A stretch of DNA of 64,000 nucleotides from Sporosarcina jeotgali (GCF_033304595.1 NZ_CP116341.1:1965001-2029000), one strand, 5' to 3'; positions 18,903 through 28,157 are shown, numbered from the stretch's first letter. Numbers and translations are program-made. The notes: generated by a model not told the origin, from the sequence alone.

Positions 18903-19997
18903 ATGACAAAACTTAAAACGATTCAACAGTATTTAGAGGACAATAACGTAGAGGCGGCATTCGTAACGACACCTGATAACATTTTTTACCTATCAGGATT
19001 CAGCAGTGACCCCCACGAGCGCCTTCTTGGCGTCATGATTTTCAAAAACGCAGAGCCATTCATCGTCTGCCCGCTCATGGAAGTTCCCGATGTGAAATCT
19101 GCAGGCTGGGATTTCGGAACGGTCGGTTACGAGGACACGGATGACGCTTGGGAGTTTGTACTAGCTGAAGTGAAACGTAAAGCGGGGACTCTTAGTTCAA
19201 TCGCAATCGAAAAATCTCACCTGACTGTTGAGCGTCTGGAACGTATGACAGAGCTCTTCCCTGAGGCAGAATTCTCTCGTTTAGATGAACAGCTGAATAC
19301 AATGCGCAGCCATAAAGATGCAGAGGAGCTTCAACTGCTCCGCGAAGCTGCCGCTTTAGCGGACTATGCAATCGAAGTAGCGTGCGAAAATATTGCTGAA
19401 GGTGTTAGTGAACTTGAACTCCAAACAGCTATTGAGTTTGCGCTGAAGAAAAAAGGCGTTCAAAAGATGTCCTTCGATACTACTGTTTTATCAGGTCCTA
19501 AAACCGCTTCTCCACACGGAACACCGGGAGAACGTAAAATCCAGCAAGGTGATTTTGTTTTAATGGACCTCGGAGTAGTCCATAAAGGATATTGTTCGGA
19601 TATTACGAGAACAGTTTCGTTTGGTGAGCCATCTGCCGAACAGCGCAGCATTTACGAAGCAGTTCGTTTTGCCAATCAGGCAGCAATCGATCTTGTAAAA
19701 CCAGGCGTACGTGCAAGTGAACTGGATAAAGCTGCGCGCGAAGTCATCACAAAAGCTGGATACGGAGAGTACTTCACTCACCGCCTTGGACACGGCCTCG
19801 GAATTTCTGTTCACGAGTTCCCATCCATCCATGGAGCAAACGACTTCCAATTGGAAGAAGGCATGGTCTTTACAATTGAGCCGGGTATCTACAATTCAGC
19901 AATCACTGGTGTGCGTATTGAAGATGACGTTGTTGTCACTGCAGACGGAATTGAAGTGCTGACGAAGTTTCCGAAAGAACTTAAGATTATTAAGTAA
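18903..19997 (+). CDS. M24 family metallopeptidase (Xaa-Pro dipeptidase/aminopeptidase type)
   Basis: A 364-residue cytosolic peptidase of the pita-bread fold that cleaves Xaa-Pro bonds. The N-terminal creatinase-like domain (1-130) is followed by the catalytic domain. The five metal ligands can be placed: Asp in VLMDLGVVHKG, Asp in CSDITRTVSFG, His in HRLGHGLG, Glu in FTIEPGIY and Glu in VRIEDDVVV. The ATG follows AAGGAGGAATAACT. It stands alone between ytkL (divergent) and ald (convergent), with a bidirectional terminator after it. It may be named pepQ or an Xaa-Pro aminopeptidase; sequence alone does not decide. Confidence 0.9.
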   Translation: MTKLKTIQQYLEDNNVEAAFVTTPDNIFYLSGFSSDPHERLLGVMIFKNAEPFIVCPLMEVPDVKSAGWDFGTVGYEDTDDAWEFVLAEVKRKAGTLSSIAIEKSHLTVERLERMTELFPEAEFSRLDEQLNTMRSHKDAEELQLLREAAALADYAIEVACENIAEGVSELELQTAIEFALKKKGVQKMSFDTTVLSGPKTASPHGTPGERKIQQGDFVLMDLGVVHKGYCSDITRTVSFGEPSAEQRSIYEAVRFANQAAIDLVKPGVRASELDKAAREVITKAGYGEYFTHRLGHGLGISVHEFPSIHGANDFQLEEGMVFTIEPGIYNSAITGVRIEDDVVVTADGIEVLTKFPKELKIIK

Positions 19998-20001
19998 CTA
20001 G

Positions 20002-20039
20002 AAAAAGCAGAGCCCGCAATTTGCGGCCTCTGCTTTTTT
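20002..20039. terminator. Bidirectional terminator between the M24 peptidase gene and ald
   Basis: AAAAAGCAGAG (20002-20012) pairs with CTCTGCTTTTT, with an inner CCGCAATTTGCGG hairpin. A/T runs on both sides serve both convergent genes. Confidence 0.88.
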
Positions 20040-20049
20040 GATTCTTCTT

Positions 20050-21168
20050 TTATCGGCTCAATAAAGATTCAGCAGATACATATTCGATTCCCTGTGCTTC
20101 AGATACCGCTTTATACGTCAAGTAGCCTTCAAGCGTGTTAACCCCTTTAAGCAGCGCTTCGTTGTCTAAACAAGCTTGGCTGTATCCTTTGTTCGCAATT
20201 TGTAACGCGTAAGGAACCGTTACGTTTGTAAGCGCCATTGTAGAAGTACGCGGAACAGCACCTGGCATATTTGCAACTGCATAATGGACGACGCCGAATT
20301 TTTCATATGTTGGATCGTCGTGCGTTGTAATACGATCTGAAGTTTCAAAAATACCGCCTTGGTCAATCGCAATATCAACCAATACAGAACCTGGTGACAT
20401 CGATTTAACCATCTCTTCACTTACAAGTTTAGGTGCACGCGCTCCTGGAATCAGTACACAGCCAATTACTAGATCTGCATCTTTTACAGAAGTAGCGATG
20501 TTAAATGGATTCGACACTAATGTTTGGACATCATCTCCGAACAATTCATCCAGCTGACGAAGCCGTTCCACTGATAGATCCAAAACTGTAACACGAGCTC
20601 CCATTCCGATTGCAATGCGGGCTGCATTCGTTCCAGCTTGTCCTCCGCCAATCACGGTAACGTTACCGCGTTGAACACCCGGTACGCCTGAAAGCAGAAT
20701 TCCTTTCCCGCCTTCCATTTTCTCCAAGTACTGAGCTCCAATTTGAGTTGCCATACGGCCAGCCACTTCACTCATTGGCGCAAGCAGCGGCAACGAACGG
20801 TTTGGTAATTGAACCGTCTCGTACGCAATTCCGATTACTTTATTATCCAGTAATGCTTTTGTTAACTCTACTTCGGAAGCCAGATGTAAATACGTGAACA
20901 AAATGAGACCTTCACGGAAATAACCATACTCAGAAGAAACGGGTTCTTTTACTTTCATAACCATTTCTGCTGCCCACGCTTCAGCTGCAGTTGCAACAAT
21001 CTCAGCACCCGCTTCACGGTATTCTTCATCTGTAAAATTAGAGCCGAATCCTGCCTGTGTTTCGATAAGCACCTCGTGCCCCGCTGATTTCAAGTTGAAT
21101 ACTCCAGCTGGTGTCATTGCGACACGATTTTCGTTGTTTTTTATCTCTCTAGGTACTCCAATACGCAT
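20050..21168 (-). CDS. ald: Alanine dehydrogenase
   Basis: NAD-dependent conversion of L-alanine to pyruvate and ammonia, used in alanine catabolism and needed for normal sporulation in B. subtilis. The 372 residues show the AlaDH/PNT N-terminal domain ([20 protein letters not shown], with the substrate Arg and Lys of KVKEP), the conserved HLASE, and the Rossmann segment [17 protein letters not shown] with LDLS as the NAD-binding acidic strand. It is flanked by a terminator on one side and the divergent usp gene on the other, so it is a single-gene unit. Confidence 0.97.
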   Translation of the reverse strand: MRIGVPREIKNNENRVAMTPAGVFNLKSAGHEVLIETQAGFGSNFTDEEYREAGAEIVATAAEAWAAEMVMKVKEPVSSEYGYFREGLILFTYLHLASEVELTKALLDNKVIGIAYETVQLPNRSLPLLAPMSEVAGRMATQIGAQYLEKMEGGKGILLSGVPGVQRGNVTVIGGGQAGTNAARIAIGMGARVTVLDLSVERLRQLDELFGDDVQTLVSNPFNIATSVKDADLVIGCVLIPGARAPKLVSEEMVKSMSPGSVLVDIAIDQGGIFETSDRITTHDDPTYEKFGVVHYAVANMPGAVPRTSTMALTNVTVPYALQIANKGYSQACLDNEALLKGVNTLEGYLTYKAVSEAQGIEYVSAESLLSR

Positions 21169-21388
21169 AGTTAGTTCCTCCTCAATGAATGTGTTCGGCT
21201 GTCCAGTATGTACCGTTCAAACCTTTGCACAATAAGTGTAGCAGATAGTATTCTTTTTTGCCGTATTATTTGCATTGAACAACAAATATTTTTAATTTGC
21301 CGATTTTTAATAGTTAAGAAGGAAATAGTGAGAGATTTGGAGTATAGTACTTATAGAAGGATAATTTAAATGTAGGAGTGTGGTAACG

Positions 21389-21838
21389 ATGTCATTAGTA
21401 TACAACCAAATCATTGTTGCGGTAGACGGATCAAAAGAGTCGGAATGGGCTTTCAAAAAAGCAGTAGCGATTGCTAAACGTAACGACGCTAACTTGAACC
21501 TTGTCAACATCATCGACACACGTTCGTACTCCGCTGTTGAAGCCTATGACCGTTCAATCGCCGAGCGCGCTCAATCTTATGCTGTAGAGTTGCTTGAAGG
21601 ATACAAAGAACAAGCAGCAGCTGCCGGATTAACACACGTGAATGTTATTGTGGAATATGGTTCACCGAAAACAATGATTCCAAGAGAAATCCCTAAAAAG
21701 ATCGAAGCGGATTTGATCATTTGTGGTGCAACTGGTTTAAATCCGGTTGAGCGTTTCCTAATCGGCAGTGTATCAGAGAATATCGTACGCGCAGCAAAAT
21801 GTGACGTACTCGTTGTTCGTACACCCGAAGGCGCATAA
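21389..21838 (+). CDS. Universal stress protein (UspA family)
   Basis: A 149-residue Usp domain protein with the ATP-binding signature G-2x-G-9x-G-S visible in GATGLNPVERFLIGS, and the N-terminal VAVDGSKESEWAF strand-loop. The ATG at 21389 is about 10 bases after GGAG and gives a normal Usp length; an upstream GTG overlaps that site. Such proteins bind ATP and aid stress survival; no specific role is known. It sits between ald and ytxK, where many Bacillales and staphylococci also keep ackA, which is absent here. Confidence 0.92.
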   Translation: MSLVYNQIIVAVDGSKESEWAFKKAVAIAKRNDANLNLVNIIDTRSYSAVEAYDRSIAERAQSYAVELLEGYKEQAAAAGLTHVNVIVEYGSPKTMIPREIPKKIEADLIICGATGLNPVERFLIGSVSENIVRAAKCDVLVVRTPEGA

Positions 21839-21846
21839 GTAAACGC

Positions 21847-21885
21847 AAAAAGTGTCCTTCTCATTACGAGAAGGACACTTTTTTT
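21847..21885. terminator. Bidirectional terminator between usp and ytxK
   Basis: AAAAAGTGTCCTTCTC pairs perfectly with GAGAAGGACACTTTTT around ATTAC (16-bp stem), with A/T runs on both sides. Confidence 0.92.
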
Positions 21886-21887
21886 AC

Positions 21888-22808
21888 TTACTTCACATTT
21901 TCTTTTGCCCAGTCTTCTATATTGTTAAAGAATGACATCATCGCTTGCTTGTCCGTCATATCCGGGACAGCAGCAAGCAATACATCTGGAGTTGGCATTG
22001 CTTGTTCGGAAGGTTTTTGCAAAATCAGCAAGCTTTTAGATTGAGCCGCATTTTTGAACAGTGTTTGCGGTAATTGTAAAATCCCCCGAATCACCGTGTG
22101 CTTTTTCAAATACGTGTGCAACTCACCCGCTTGTGCAGATTCAAATAACGTAGAAGGTACAATAAATATTCCATAACCTTCAGGCTTCAAATGATGGATC
22201 GTTTGTTCAATGAACAAATGATGAGCATAGGCATGTCCTTCTGCAGGCATCATTTCAAAATTCAGCGCGTTTTCATCATCAGGATAATAACCGACCGGTA
22301 AATCACATACCGCTAAGTCAACTGGATCTACCAGTAACGGACGCAGTGCATCTTGTACGTAAATTTGAACAGTCTGCTCCATAAGATCGGCACCCGTTAC
22401 AATCAATCTTGCCAGCAACTCATCGATTTCAACTGCCACTGAAGATACTGGCACATCCAGTGAATTCATGACAGTTAACAGTAAATTACCTGTTCCAGCT
22501 GCAGGGTCCAGCAATTCAACCCTTTCTTTTTCAGGCAGCAGCGAACTTGCGATACGAGCGATCAGCATTCCGATTGCATCTGGAGTCATCTGATGATGAG
22601 GCTGCACATTTTGTCTCATCCCTTTTAAAATCGCAAGTTGTAGCCCGCGACGTATCTCTTCTTTCGTGACTTCACCTTGTAAGTCAGGACCAGCTGTCCC
22701 TTCTCTCCAACTTTGGCAAGCTTCAATAAGCTGCTCCAAGTAAAGTGCTTCGTCCTTACTTGCTGCTTCATCTAAATACGTAAAGATCTGTTCTGTATTT
22801 GTTTTCAT
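21888..22808 (-). CDS. ytxK: Class I SAM-dependent methyltransferase YtxK
   Basis: A 306-residue protein resembling N6-adenine DNA methylases of type I systems, but solitary. The SAM-binding loop is LLDPAAGTGNLLLTV (about residue 105). The position where adenine methylases have NPPF/Y reads CDLPVGYY, so catalysis on adenine is doubtful. There is no partner specificity or restriction gene nearby. Its neighbours match B. subtilis ytxK (beside tpx), whose function is not established. RBS GAGGGA precedes the ATG. Confidence 0.87.
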   Translation of the reverse strand: MKTNTEQIFTYLDEAASKDEALYLEQLIEACQSWREGTAGPDLQGEVTKEEIRRGLQLAILKGMRQNVQPHHQMTPDAIGMLIARIASSLLPEKERVELLDPAAGTGNLLLTVMNSLDVPVSSVAVEIDELLARLIVTGADLMEQTVQIYVQDALRPLLVDPVDLAVCDLPVGYYPDDENALNFEMMPAEGHAYAHHLFIEQTIHHLKPEGYGIFIVPSTLFESAQAGELHTYLKKHTVIRGILQLPQTLFKNAAQSKSLLILQKPSEQAMPTPDVLLAAVPDMTDKQAMMSFFNNIEDWAKENVK

Positions 22809-22864
22809 TGGAATCCCTCTTCTTCCTTCTTTTCAATACGTTATCCCGCCTGACAGCCGCCATG

Positions 22865-22894
22865 AAAAACCCATCCGACAGCCGGATGGGTTTT
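22865..22894 (-). terminator. Terminator of tpx
   Basis: AAAACCCATCCG pairs with CGGATGGGTTTT around a 5-base loop, 25 bases after the tpx stop codon. Confidence 0.88.
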
Positions 22895-22918
22895 CTTCAG
22901 GCAACAGCTGCCTAACAC

Positions 22919-23425
22919 TTACGCTTTCAATTTCTCCACAGCATCCAAAGCCTCTTGGTAATCCGGGTGATCGGTTACTTCACTAACATATTCGGAGTAA
23001 GCAATCTTGTCATCTTTATCAATTACAAAAATTGAACGAGCGAGCAGACGAAGTTCTTGAATTGCCACCCCGTAGGCCTCTCCAAACGATAGATCTTTGT
23101 GATCCGATAGAATCTGGATATTGCCGATTTCTTCTGTGGAACGGTAACGGGCTTGTGCGAATGGAAGGTCAACAGAAATCGTCATAACTTCCACATCGTC
23201 TCCAAACTTTCCAGCCTCTTCATTAAATCTATGTGTTTGTTTAGAACAAACACCCGTGTCGATTGAAGGAACGACACTGATTAGACGAATCTTCCCTTTG
23301 GAATCATCGAGAGTCACGGGTTGAAGATCATTTGCCAGCACTGTGAAATCCGGAGCGTTGTCGCCCGCTTTTAGTTGTTTTCCGGCCAATGTAACAGGAT
23401 TATTCTTGAATGTAGTTGAAGTCAT
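22919..23425 (-). CDS. tpx: Thiol peroxidase (atypical: no resolving cysteine)
   Basis: A 168-residue Tpx-type peroxiredoxin that reduces hydroperoxides. The ATG at 23423-23425 (MTSTTFKNNPVTLAG) is 7 bases after GGAG. The peroxidatic Cys60 lies in the family signature PSIDTGVCSKQT, with the active-site Arg further on. Typical bacterial Tpx has a resolving Cys about 35 residues later in FAQARWCG-like sequence. Here that position (95) is Arg, in FAQARYRSTEE, and Cys60 is the only cysteine in the protein. It would have to work as a 1-Cys enzyme, with an external thiol such as bacillithiol resolving it. The gene order tpx-RDD-sppA follows the B. subtilis neighbourhood. Confidence 0.94.
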   Translation of the reverse strand: MTSTTFKNNPVTLAGKQLKAGDNAPDFTVLANDLQPVTLDDSKGKIRLISVVPSIDTGVCSKQTHRFNEEAGKFGDDVEVMTISVDLPFAQARYRSTEEIGNIQILSDHKDLSFGEAYGVAIQELRLLARSIFVIDKDDKIAYSEYVSEVTDHPDYQEALDAVEKLKA

Positions 23426-23457
23426 TAAGATTCTCCTTTCAGTATCCATCTATCTTA

Positions 23458-24054
23458 CTAGATAGACTGATCGCCTTGCAACTGACGGCTCTCATCTACT
23501 GTAACTGTGTTGACTGTGTTCAGTTTTTCATAAATTTGTTCATGAATAACTTCTGTATCCGCAAACAAGTCATGCAGCGCCTCTTTACGTGGCATGAAGA
23601 TCACAAGTAAATACGGAATCAGCAATGTTTTAGAAATATAACGTCCTACGACTTCTCGAAAAAGAAGTGATCCCCATCCAAGTGGTTCCCCGCTCTTTTT
23701 AACAACCCGGATTCCCATAATCATTTTCCCGGCAGTTTGACTGAAAAACTTTGTCATCAGTAAGAAGTACGCAAGGAATAGAATGAGCATGATGAGCTTA
23801 TATGGGCTATACAGCAAAAATATCGGATCCTTGATCGGGAAATCGCCTATCCTGAAAATAGGCTTTATCAGGATACCGCTGACTGCTCCTACTATAATGA
23901 TATCAATCAAATACGCCCAAAATCGAATCCAAAATCCAGCTGGTTTCTTGATGAATTCTTGTGTTCGCGGAGCAAAGGATTCCTGTTGAACCGGTTCAGA
24001 TTGAATCTGAATTTCTTTAACTTCTTCGATTGGCTGTTCCATTTGTTCAGACAT
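23458..24054 (-). CDS. yteJ: RDD family membrane protein (YteJ-like)
   Basis: A 198-residue protein with an acidic, Gln-rich N-terminus (1-38), then an RDD domain: GFWIRFWAYLIDIIIVGAV carries the Arg and Asp that name the family, with further membrane segments at about 80-100 and 150-165. Its function is unknown. It starts 17 bases after sppA with a GGGGAGG site and is the second gene of an sppA-yteJ pair, as in B. subtilis. Small cytoplasmic tails at both ends suggest a role in the membrane beside the SppA peptidase, but that is inference. Confidence 0.88.
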   Translation of the reverse strand: MSEQMEQPIEEVKEIQIQSEPVQQESFAPRTQEFIKKPAGFWIRFWAYLIDIIIVGAVSGILIKPIFRIGDFPIKDPIFLLYSPYKLIMLILFLAYFLLMTKFFSQTAGKMIMGIRVVKKSGEPLGWGSLLFREVVGRYISKTLLIPYLLVIFMPRKEALHDLFADTEVIHEQIYEKLNTVNTVTVDESRQLQGDQSI

Positions 24055-24071
24055 TCTGTCAACACCTCCCC

Positions 24072-25082
24072 TTAACGTTCACCATACAAATACATCATGC
24101 GCGGTGCTTGGTAGTCAGTCAGAAGTTTTTGGATCAACTCTGCATCAGCATTTTTCTTAAACAATCCAGATACACTCGTTCCGAATAACGAAGAAAAACT
24201 ATCTGTGGAACTATATTCAAATACAGTCGGATTTTCTAATCCTGACTCTGAAATTAGCGCATCAATGACATCTGGTAATTTTCCATAATCGTCCGCAAGT
24301 CCTGATTCAATCGCTTGGCGGCCATTCATGATTCGTCCATCCGCCACTTTCTTAACGTCGGCTACGGTCATGCCGCGGCCATCAGCTACGATTCCCACAA
24401 ATCGTTCATAAGAGTCGTTGATCATTTCTTGAAGCATATCTCTTTCTGCCTGTGTCATTTTACGATTCGGACTCATCATATCTTTATAAGGTCCTGTTTT
24501 GATCGTATTAAAATCAATACCGATTTTGTCTGCCAGCTCAGCATAATTCAAACTTTCCATAATTACGCCAATCGAACCTGTAATTGTCTCGGGATGAACA
24601 AAGATTTTATCCGCAGGAGCTGAAATATAATAGCCTCCTGAAGCTGCCATCGATCCCATCGACACGTAGATAGGAATATCTCGATTTTCTTGGATAGCAA
24701 TGATTTCATCATAAATATCTGATGACTCCAAAACCCCGCCGCCTGGTGAGTCTACGTGCAATACCATCCCTTTCACCGTTTCATCTTCACGAATATCAGC
24801 CAGCTGATTCAGAAGGTTTTGGTGATTGTAGCCTGCCGCTGCAAAAGGTGATGCAGGCCCTGTATCTTGAATAACCCCACTCACATCCAGCACTGCAATG
24901 CGCTCTGTAGAATCACCTTGGTCGATTATACTTTCTTCGTAAGTCGGTCCACCCATAGCAAAGCTTTCATCAAATAACGCGTTAAAATCCCTTGTAAATA
25001 TGAATGAGAGCGAGTTAACACCGATTGAGACAACAACTAAGGCTGCAGCCGATATTAAGGCAATCCATCGTTTCGTCGACAT
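24072..25082 (-). CDS. sppA: Signal peptide peptidase SppA
   Basis: A membrane-anchored serine protease of family S49 that degrades released signal peptides. The 336 residues begin with one membrane segment (WIALISAAALVVVSIGV, about 6-25). The catalytic Ser lies in SMGSMAASGGYYISAP (about residue 147) and the Lys in IKTGPYKDMMSPNRKM (about 199), giving the Ser/Lys dyad of the B. subtilis enzyme. HVDSPGGGVLESSD precedes the Ser. RBS AAAGGAGG lies before the ATG. The next gene downstream, 17 bases away, encodes the RDD protein. Confidence 0.94.
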   Translation of the reverse strand: MSTKRWIALISAAALVVVSIGVNSLSFIFTRDFNALFDESFAMGGPTYEESIIDQGDSTERIAVLDVSGVIQDTGPASPFAAAGYNHQNLLNQLADIREDETVKGMVLHVDSPGGGVLESSDIYDEIIAIQENRDIPIYVSMGSMAASGGYYISAPADKIFVHPETITGSIGVIMESLNYAELADKIGIDFNTIKTGPYKDMMSPNRKMTQAERDMLQEMINDSYERFVGIVADGRGMTVADVKKVADGRIMNGRQAIESGLADDYGKLPDVIDALISESGLENPTVFEYSSTDSFSSLFGTSVSGLFKKNADAELIQKLLTDYQAPRMMYLYGER

Positions 25083-25146
25083 TTCAAAATTCCTCCTTTA
25101 GTTCATAGTACGTGTACGTATGAGCAAACAGAATGTTTCATCCGAA

Positions 25147-26085
25147 TTAAGATTGGTGCGAAGATTCATGTTTATCAATACGAACCATCATTCTTTTATT
25201 CCTTACATAACGCAGCACTTCCGGCACCGTAAACACTAATAATGCAATCCAAATGAAGGCAAAACTGAGCCATTCAAACTTACCAAACGATTCTCCGTAA
25301 ATAAGAACGCCAATAATCAGCATCATCGTTGGAGCTATATATTGAAGAAAGCCCGTTACATATAGCGGAATGGATGGAACACCTTTCGCAAAAAACACTA
25401 ACGGTAAAGCCGTTGCAATGCCTGTTAAAATAAGCAATACAACCGTTAATGGATTCGTATCCATTATAACAGCATCTCCCGTTGAAAAAATCCAGCCATA
25501 TGCTATTAGAGCGATCGGAACTGTAAACGCCGTTTCAATGGCAAGTCCTCTTGTTGCGTCAACTTTAATATGCTTTTTAATAAGGCCATACAGAGCGAAC
25601 GTGATTGCCAATACAAAGGATATCCACGGAAAAACACCATAATGGATTGTTAAAATCGTAACTCCCACCGCTGCAAGGAGGAATGCCGCTTTTTGGTTTC
25701 GATTCAATGCCTCTTTTAAGAAGATGATTCCTAACAATACAGAAACTAACGGATTTATGTAATACCCGAGGCTCGCCTGTACGATAAAGTCATGATTCAC
25801 TGACCATATATACGTAAACCAGTTGATTGTCACAAGAAACGAAGCCGCACAAAGACTCCAAAATTGCTTTTGCGTCCTCCAAAGTTCCTTTAAATCGTTA
25901 ACCAATTTTCCCCCTTGCCCCATCAGTAATAGAGCCAAAACTGTTAAAAGGAATGCCCAGATGATACGATTCACTAAAATTTCTCCACTGCTAACGTGGT
26001 GAAGACTTTTCCAATAAATCGGCATGAATCCCCATAATACATAGGCGGTGAACACCCATAGTGCGCCTTTTTGTTGTGTTTGCAA
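25147..26085 (-). CDS. rarD: EamA/RarD family transporter
   Basis: A 312-residue membrane protein with ten predicted hydrophobic segments in two EamA repeats. The N-terminal segment (KGALWVFTAYVLWGFMPIYW) and the loop with NRIIWAFLLT are characteristic of RarD. RarD was first noted in chloramphenicol resistance in other bacteria, but the substrate is not defined. The start is TTG at 26083-26085, preceded by AGGGGG at 8 bases. It sits alone on the minus strand, with a terminator of the neighbouring acyl-CoA synthetase gene upstream. Confidence 0.9.
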   Translation of the reverse strand: MQTQQKGALWVFTAYVLWGFMPIYWKSLHHVSSGEILVNRIIWAFLLTVLALLLMGQGGKLVNDLKELWRTQKQFWSLCAASFLVTINWFTYIWSVNHDFIVQASLGYYINPLVSVLLGIIFLKEALNRNQKAAFLLAAVGVTILTIHYGVFPWISFVLAITFALYGLIKKHIKVDATRGLAIETAFTVPIALIAYGWIFSTGDAVIMDTNPLTVVLLILTGIATALPLVFFAKGVPSIPLYVTGFLQYIAPTMMLIIGVLIYGESFGKFEWLSFAFIWIALLVFTVPEVLRYVRNKRMMVRIDKHESSHQS

Positions 26086-26175
26086 GTGCCTGCCCCCTAT
26101 TCACAGCATTTAGCTGCACGAAATATCTCTCAATTATAAGGGGGCACGTTAGCAAGGTAAAGCCTTTAGCAAATT

Positions 26176-26210
26176 AAAGGACTGAGATTATTGAAATCTC
26201 AGTCCTGAAT
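26176..26210 (-). terminator. Terminator of the acyl-CoA synthetase gene
   Basis: AGGACTGAGATT (26178-26189) pairs with AATCTCAGTCCT (26195-26206), directly after the stop codon at 26212 on the minus strand. Confidence 0.85.
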
Positions 26211-26211
26211 T

Positions 26212-27783
26212 TTACTTTACCTCTTGTTTTCGAAGCTGAACACGCATGATTTTTCCGGATGCTGTTTTCGGCAGTTCTTCAACAAATTCAATTTTCCGCG
26301 GGTACTTATAGGGTGCTGTACGCTGTTTTACGTGATCTTGCAACTCTTTTACCAGCTCACTGTCATCTTTCTTAGATGGATCCCGTAAGACGATGAAAGC
26401 CTTAACGACCGTTCCCCGAACTTCATCCGGGCTTCCGACAACTGCGCATTCCTTTACTGCAGGATGATTTGTTAATGCATCCTCTACTTCGAACGGTCCA
26501 ATTGTATAGCCGGAACTAATGATGATGTCATCTCCCCGGCCCTCAAACCAGAAGTATCCATCCTCATCTTTTTTCGCGCGATCTCCAGTGATATAATACT
26601 CCCCTCTGAATTGCATCGCCGTGCGCTCAGGATCTCGCAAGTACTCCTTAAACAAAGCAGGCGTTGAAACGTGAACAGCGATATCTCCCACTTCTCCCAC
26701 TTGTGACGGCTTACCTTCATCATTAATGATTTCCACACGGTTTCCTGGCGTCGGTTTTCCCATAGATCCTGGTCTTGCATCCATGCCAACCATCGTTCCA
26801 ACTAGTAATGTATTTTCAGTTTGACCATAGCCATCTCTTACTTGAAGAGAAAACACTTTTTCAAATGTATCGATGACTTCTTTATTCAACGGTTCCCCTG
26901 CGGATACAGCACTGCGCAGAGAAGACAAATCATAACTGCTTAAGTCCTCGGCTTTTGCCATGAATCTGTATTCTGTCGGTGTACAGCAGAGAACATTTAC
27001 TTGATACGTCTTGATCATCTCCATGTACGTTTTCACATCAAACTTGCCATTGTATACAAGACCCGTTGCACCGCTTCCTAACACAGCAAGGAACGGTGTC
27101 CAAATCCACTTTTGCCATCCTGGTGCCGCTGTAGCCCAAACCATATCTCCTTCTTGAATGCCTAACCAATTCTCACCAGTCGTTCGAAGGTGAGCGTATC
27201 CCCATCCATGCGTATGTACAACACCTTTTGGTTTGCCCGTGGTTCCCGATGTATACGATAAAAATGCCATATCACCGGCTTTTGTAGGTGCAGCCTCATA
27301 TTGAGCGGGTGCTTTTTTCATCTCGTTAGTCAGAGACACACTTCCAGCGTCTGCTTTTCCAACAACAAACAACGTGACATTTTCGATGCCTTGTACTTCA
27401 GACAGCTGACTTGTAAATGCTTCATACGCAACAATTGCTTTTGCGCCGCTATGCGCTAATCGGTATTCAATTTCTGATGCCCGCAGCATCTCAGATGAAG
27501 GAATTACTGCTATTCCTGCTTTTAACGCTCCTATATATGCAACATACGCTTCAATTAACCTTGGGACCATCACTAATAGGATGTCTCCTTTTTTCAAACC
27601 GTTTGCTCCATAAACAAAAGCTGCTCGATTTGCTTCTTCCATCAACTCATCATATGTATATTCCTTTTTATTGCCTTCTGAGTCGACGTAAATTAATGCT
27701 CTCTTATTTGTTCCATCTGCGTACTTTTCAATTTCAGATACAATATTATAGTCCTCAGGTGCAAGCAGTTCTTCTCTTTTCAT
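26212..27783 (-). CDS. ytcI: Acyl-CoA synthetase, medium-chain/acetate type (YtcI-like)
   Basis: A 523-residue AMP-forming ligase of the ANL superfamily. Motifs in order: the P-loop-like FLSYTSGTTGKPKGV (about 175), AGEPLN and DGYGQTE for adenine, the hinge Asp in YFWFEGRGDDIIISSGYTIG and the catalytic Lys in LPKTASGKIMRVQL near the end. It activates a carboxylic acid as the acyl-adenylate and then as the CoA thioester. Similarity is to the acetate/medium-chain group rather than to AcsA itself, which is encoded at 42987-44705. Its place beside sspA matches ytcI of B. subtilis. Confidence 0.88.
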   Translation of the reverse strand: MKREELLAPEDYNIVSEIEKYADGTNKRALIYVDSEGNKKEYTYDELMEEANRAAFVYGANGLKKGDILLVMVPRLIEAYVAYIGALKAGIAVIPSSEMLRASEIEYRLAHSGAKAIVAYEAFTSQLSEVQGIENVTLFVVGKADAGSVSLTNEMKKAPAQYEAAPTKAGDMAFLSYTSGTTGKPKGVVHTHGWGYAHLRTTGENWLGIQEGDMVWATAAPGWQKWIWTPFLAVLGSGATGLVYNGKFDVKTYMEMIKTYQVNVLCCTPTEYRFMAKAEDLSSYDLSSLRSAVSAGEPLNKEVIDTFEKVFSLQVRDGYGQTENTLLVGTMVGMDARPGSMGKPTPGNRVEIINDEGKPSQVGEVGDIAVHVSTPALFKEYLRDPERTAMQFRGEYYITGDRAKKDEDGYFWFEGRGDDIIISSGYTIGPFEVEDALTNHPAVKECAVVGSPDEVRGTVVKAFIVLRDPSKKDDSELVKELQDHVKQRTAPYKYPRKIEFVEELPKTASGKIMRVQLRKQEVK

Positions 27784-27881
27784 GAAGTCTCCCCCTTTTA
27801 AACAATATAGTCAGTATACATCTAAAATTTATGCAATTCAAAAAGAAACCTAGTTATGTTTTAAGTTTTTCTCCACATACT

Positions 27882-27911
27882 AAAAAAACTGCCCCCCTTA
27901 TGGGGGCAGTC
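27882..27911 (-). terminator. Terminator of the SASP gene
   Basis: ACTGCCCCC pairs with GGGGGCAGT around CTTAT. On the minus strand a run of seven T follows. Confidence 0.92.
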
Positions 27912-27922
27912 CGAACGGTTAT

Positions 27923-28132
27923 TTATTCTTGATAACCTTTCATTTGTTGCTGAGCTTGACGAACCAATCGCTTAGTAATTTCTCCGCCGACGGAACCGTT
28001 GGCACGCGATGTTGAGTCTGCTCCAAGCTGAACTCCAAATTCTGAAGCGATTTCGTTCTTCATTTGGTCAAGCGCTTGTTGAACTCCTGGTACTAGAAGT
28101 TGGTTTGAATTGCCGCTGTTTGAGTTTGCCAT
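27923..28132 (-). CDS. sspA: Alpha/beta-type small acid-soluble spore protein
   Basis: A 69-residue DNA-binding protein that coats and protects spore DNA against UV and heat. The N-terminal [18 protein letters not shown], the germination-protease (GPR) cleavage region [11 protein letters not shown] and the C-terminal [18 protein letters not shown] are all diagnostic. The RBS GGGAGGTGA is strong. It has a sigma-G-like promoter and its own terminator, so it is a single forespore gene. It is good evidence that the organism forms endospores. The exact paralogue (sspA, B, C or D) cannot be told. Confidence 0.96.
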   Translation of the reverse strand: MANSNSGNSNQLLVPGVQQALDQMKNEIASEFGVQLGADSTSRANGSVGGEITKRLVRQAQQQMKGYQE

Positions 28133-28157
28133 GTTGATGTCACCTCCCTTGTGACCA

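Noticed and set aside
18903-19997. Several long antisense frames inside the M24 peptidase and other well-defined genes
   Set aside because: They are shadows of clearly conserved coding frames, without ribosome-binding sites or recognisable domains.
21888-22808. Restriction-modification system, suggested by the YtxK methylase similarity
   Set aside because: There is no specificity or restriction subunit nearby, the NPPY motif is degenerate, and the gene has the core ytxK context beside tpx.
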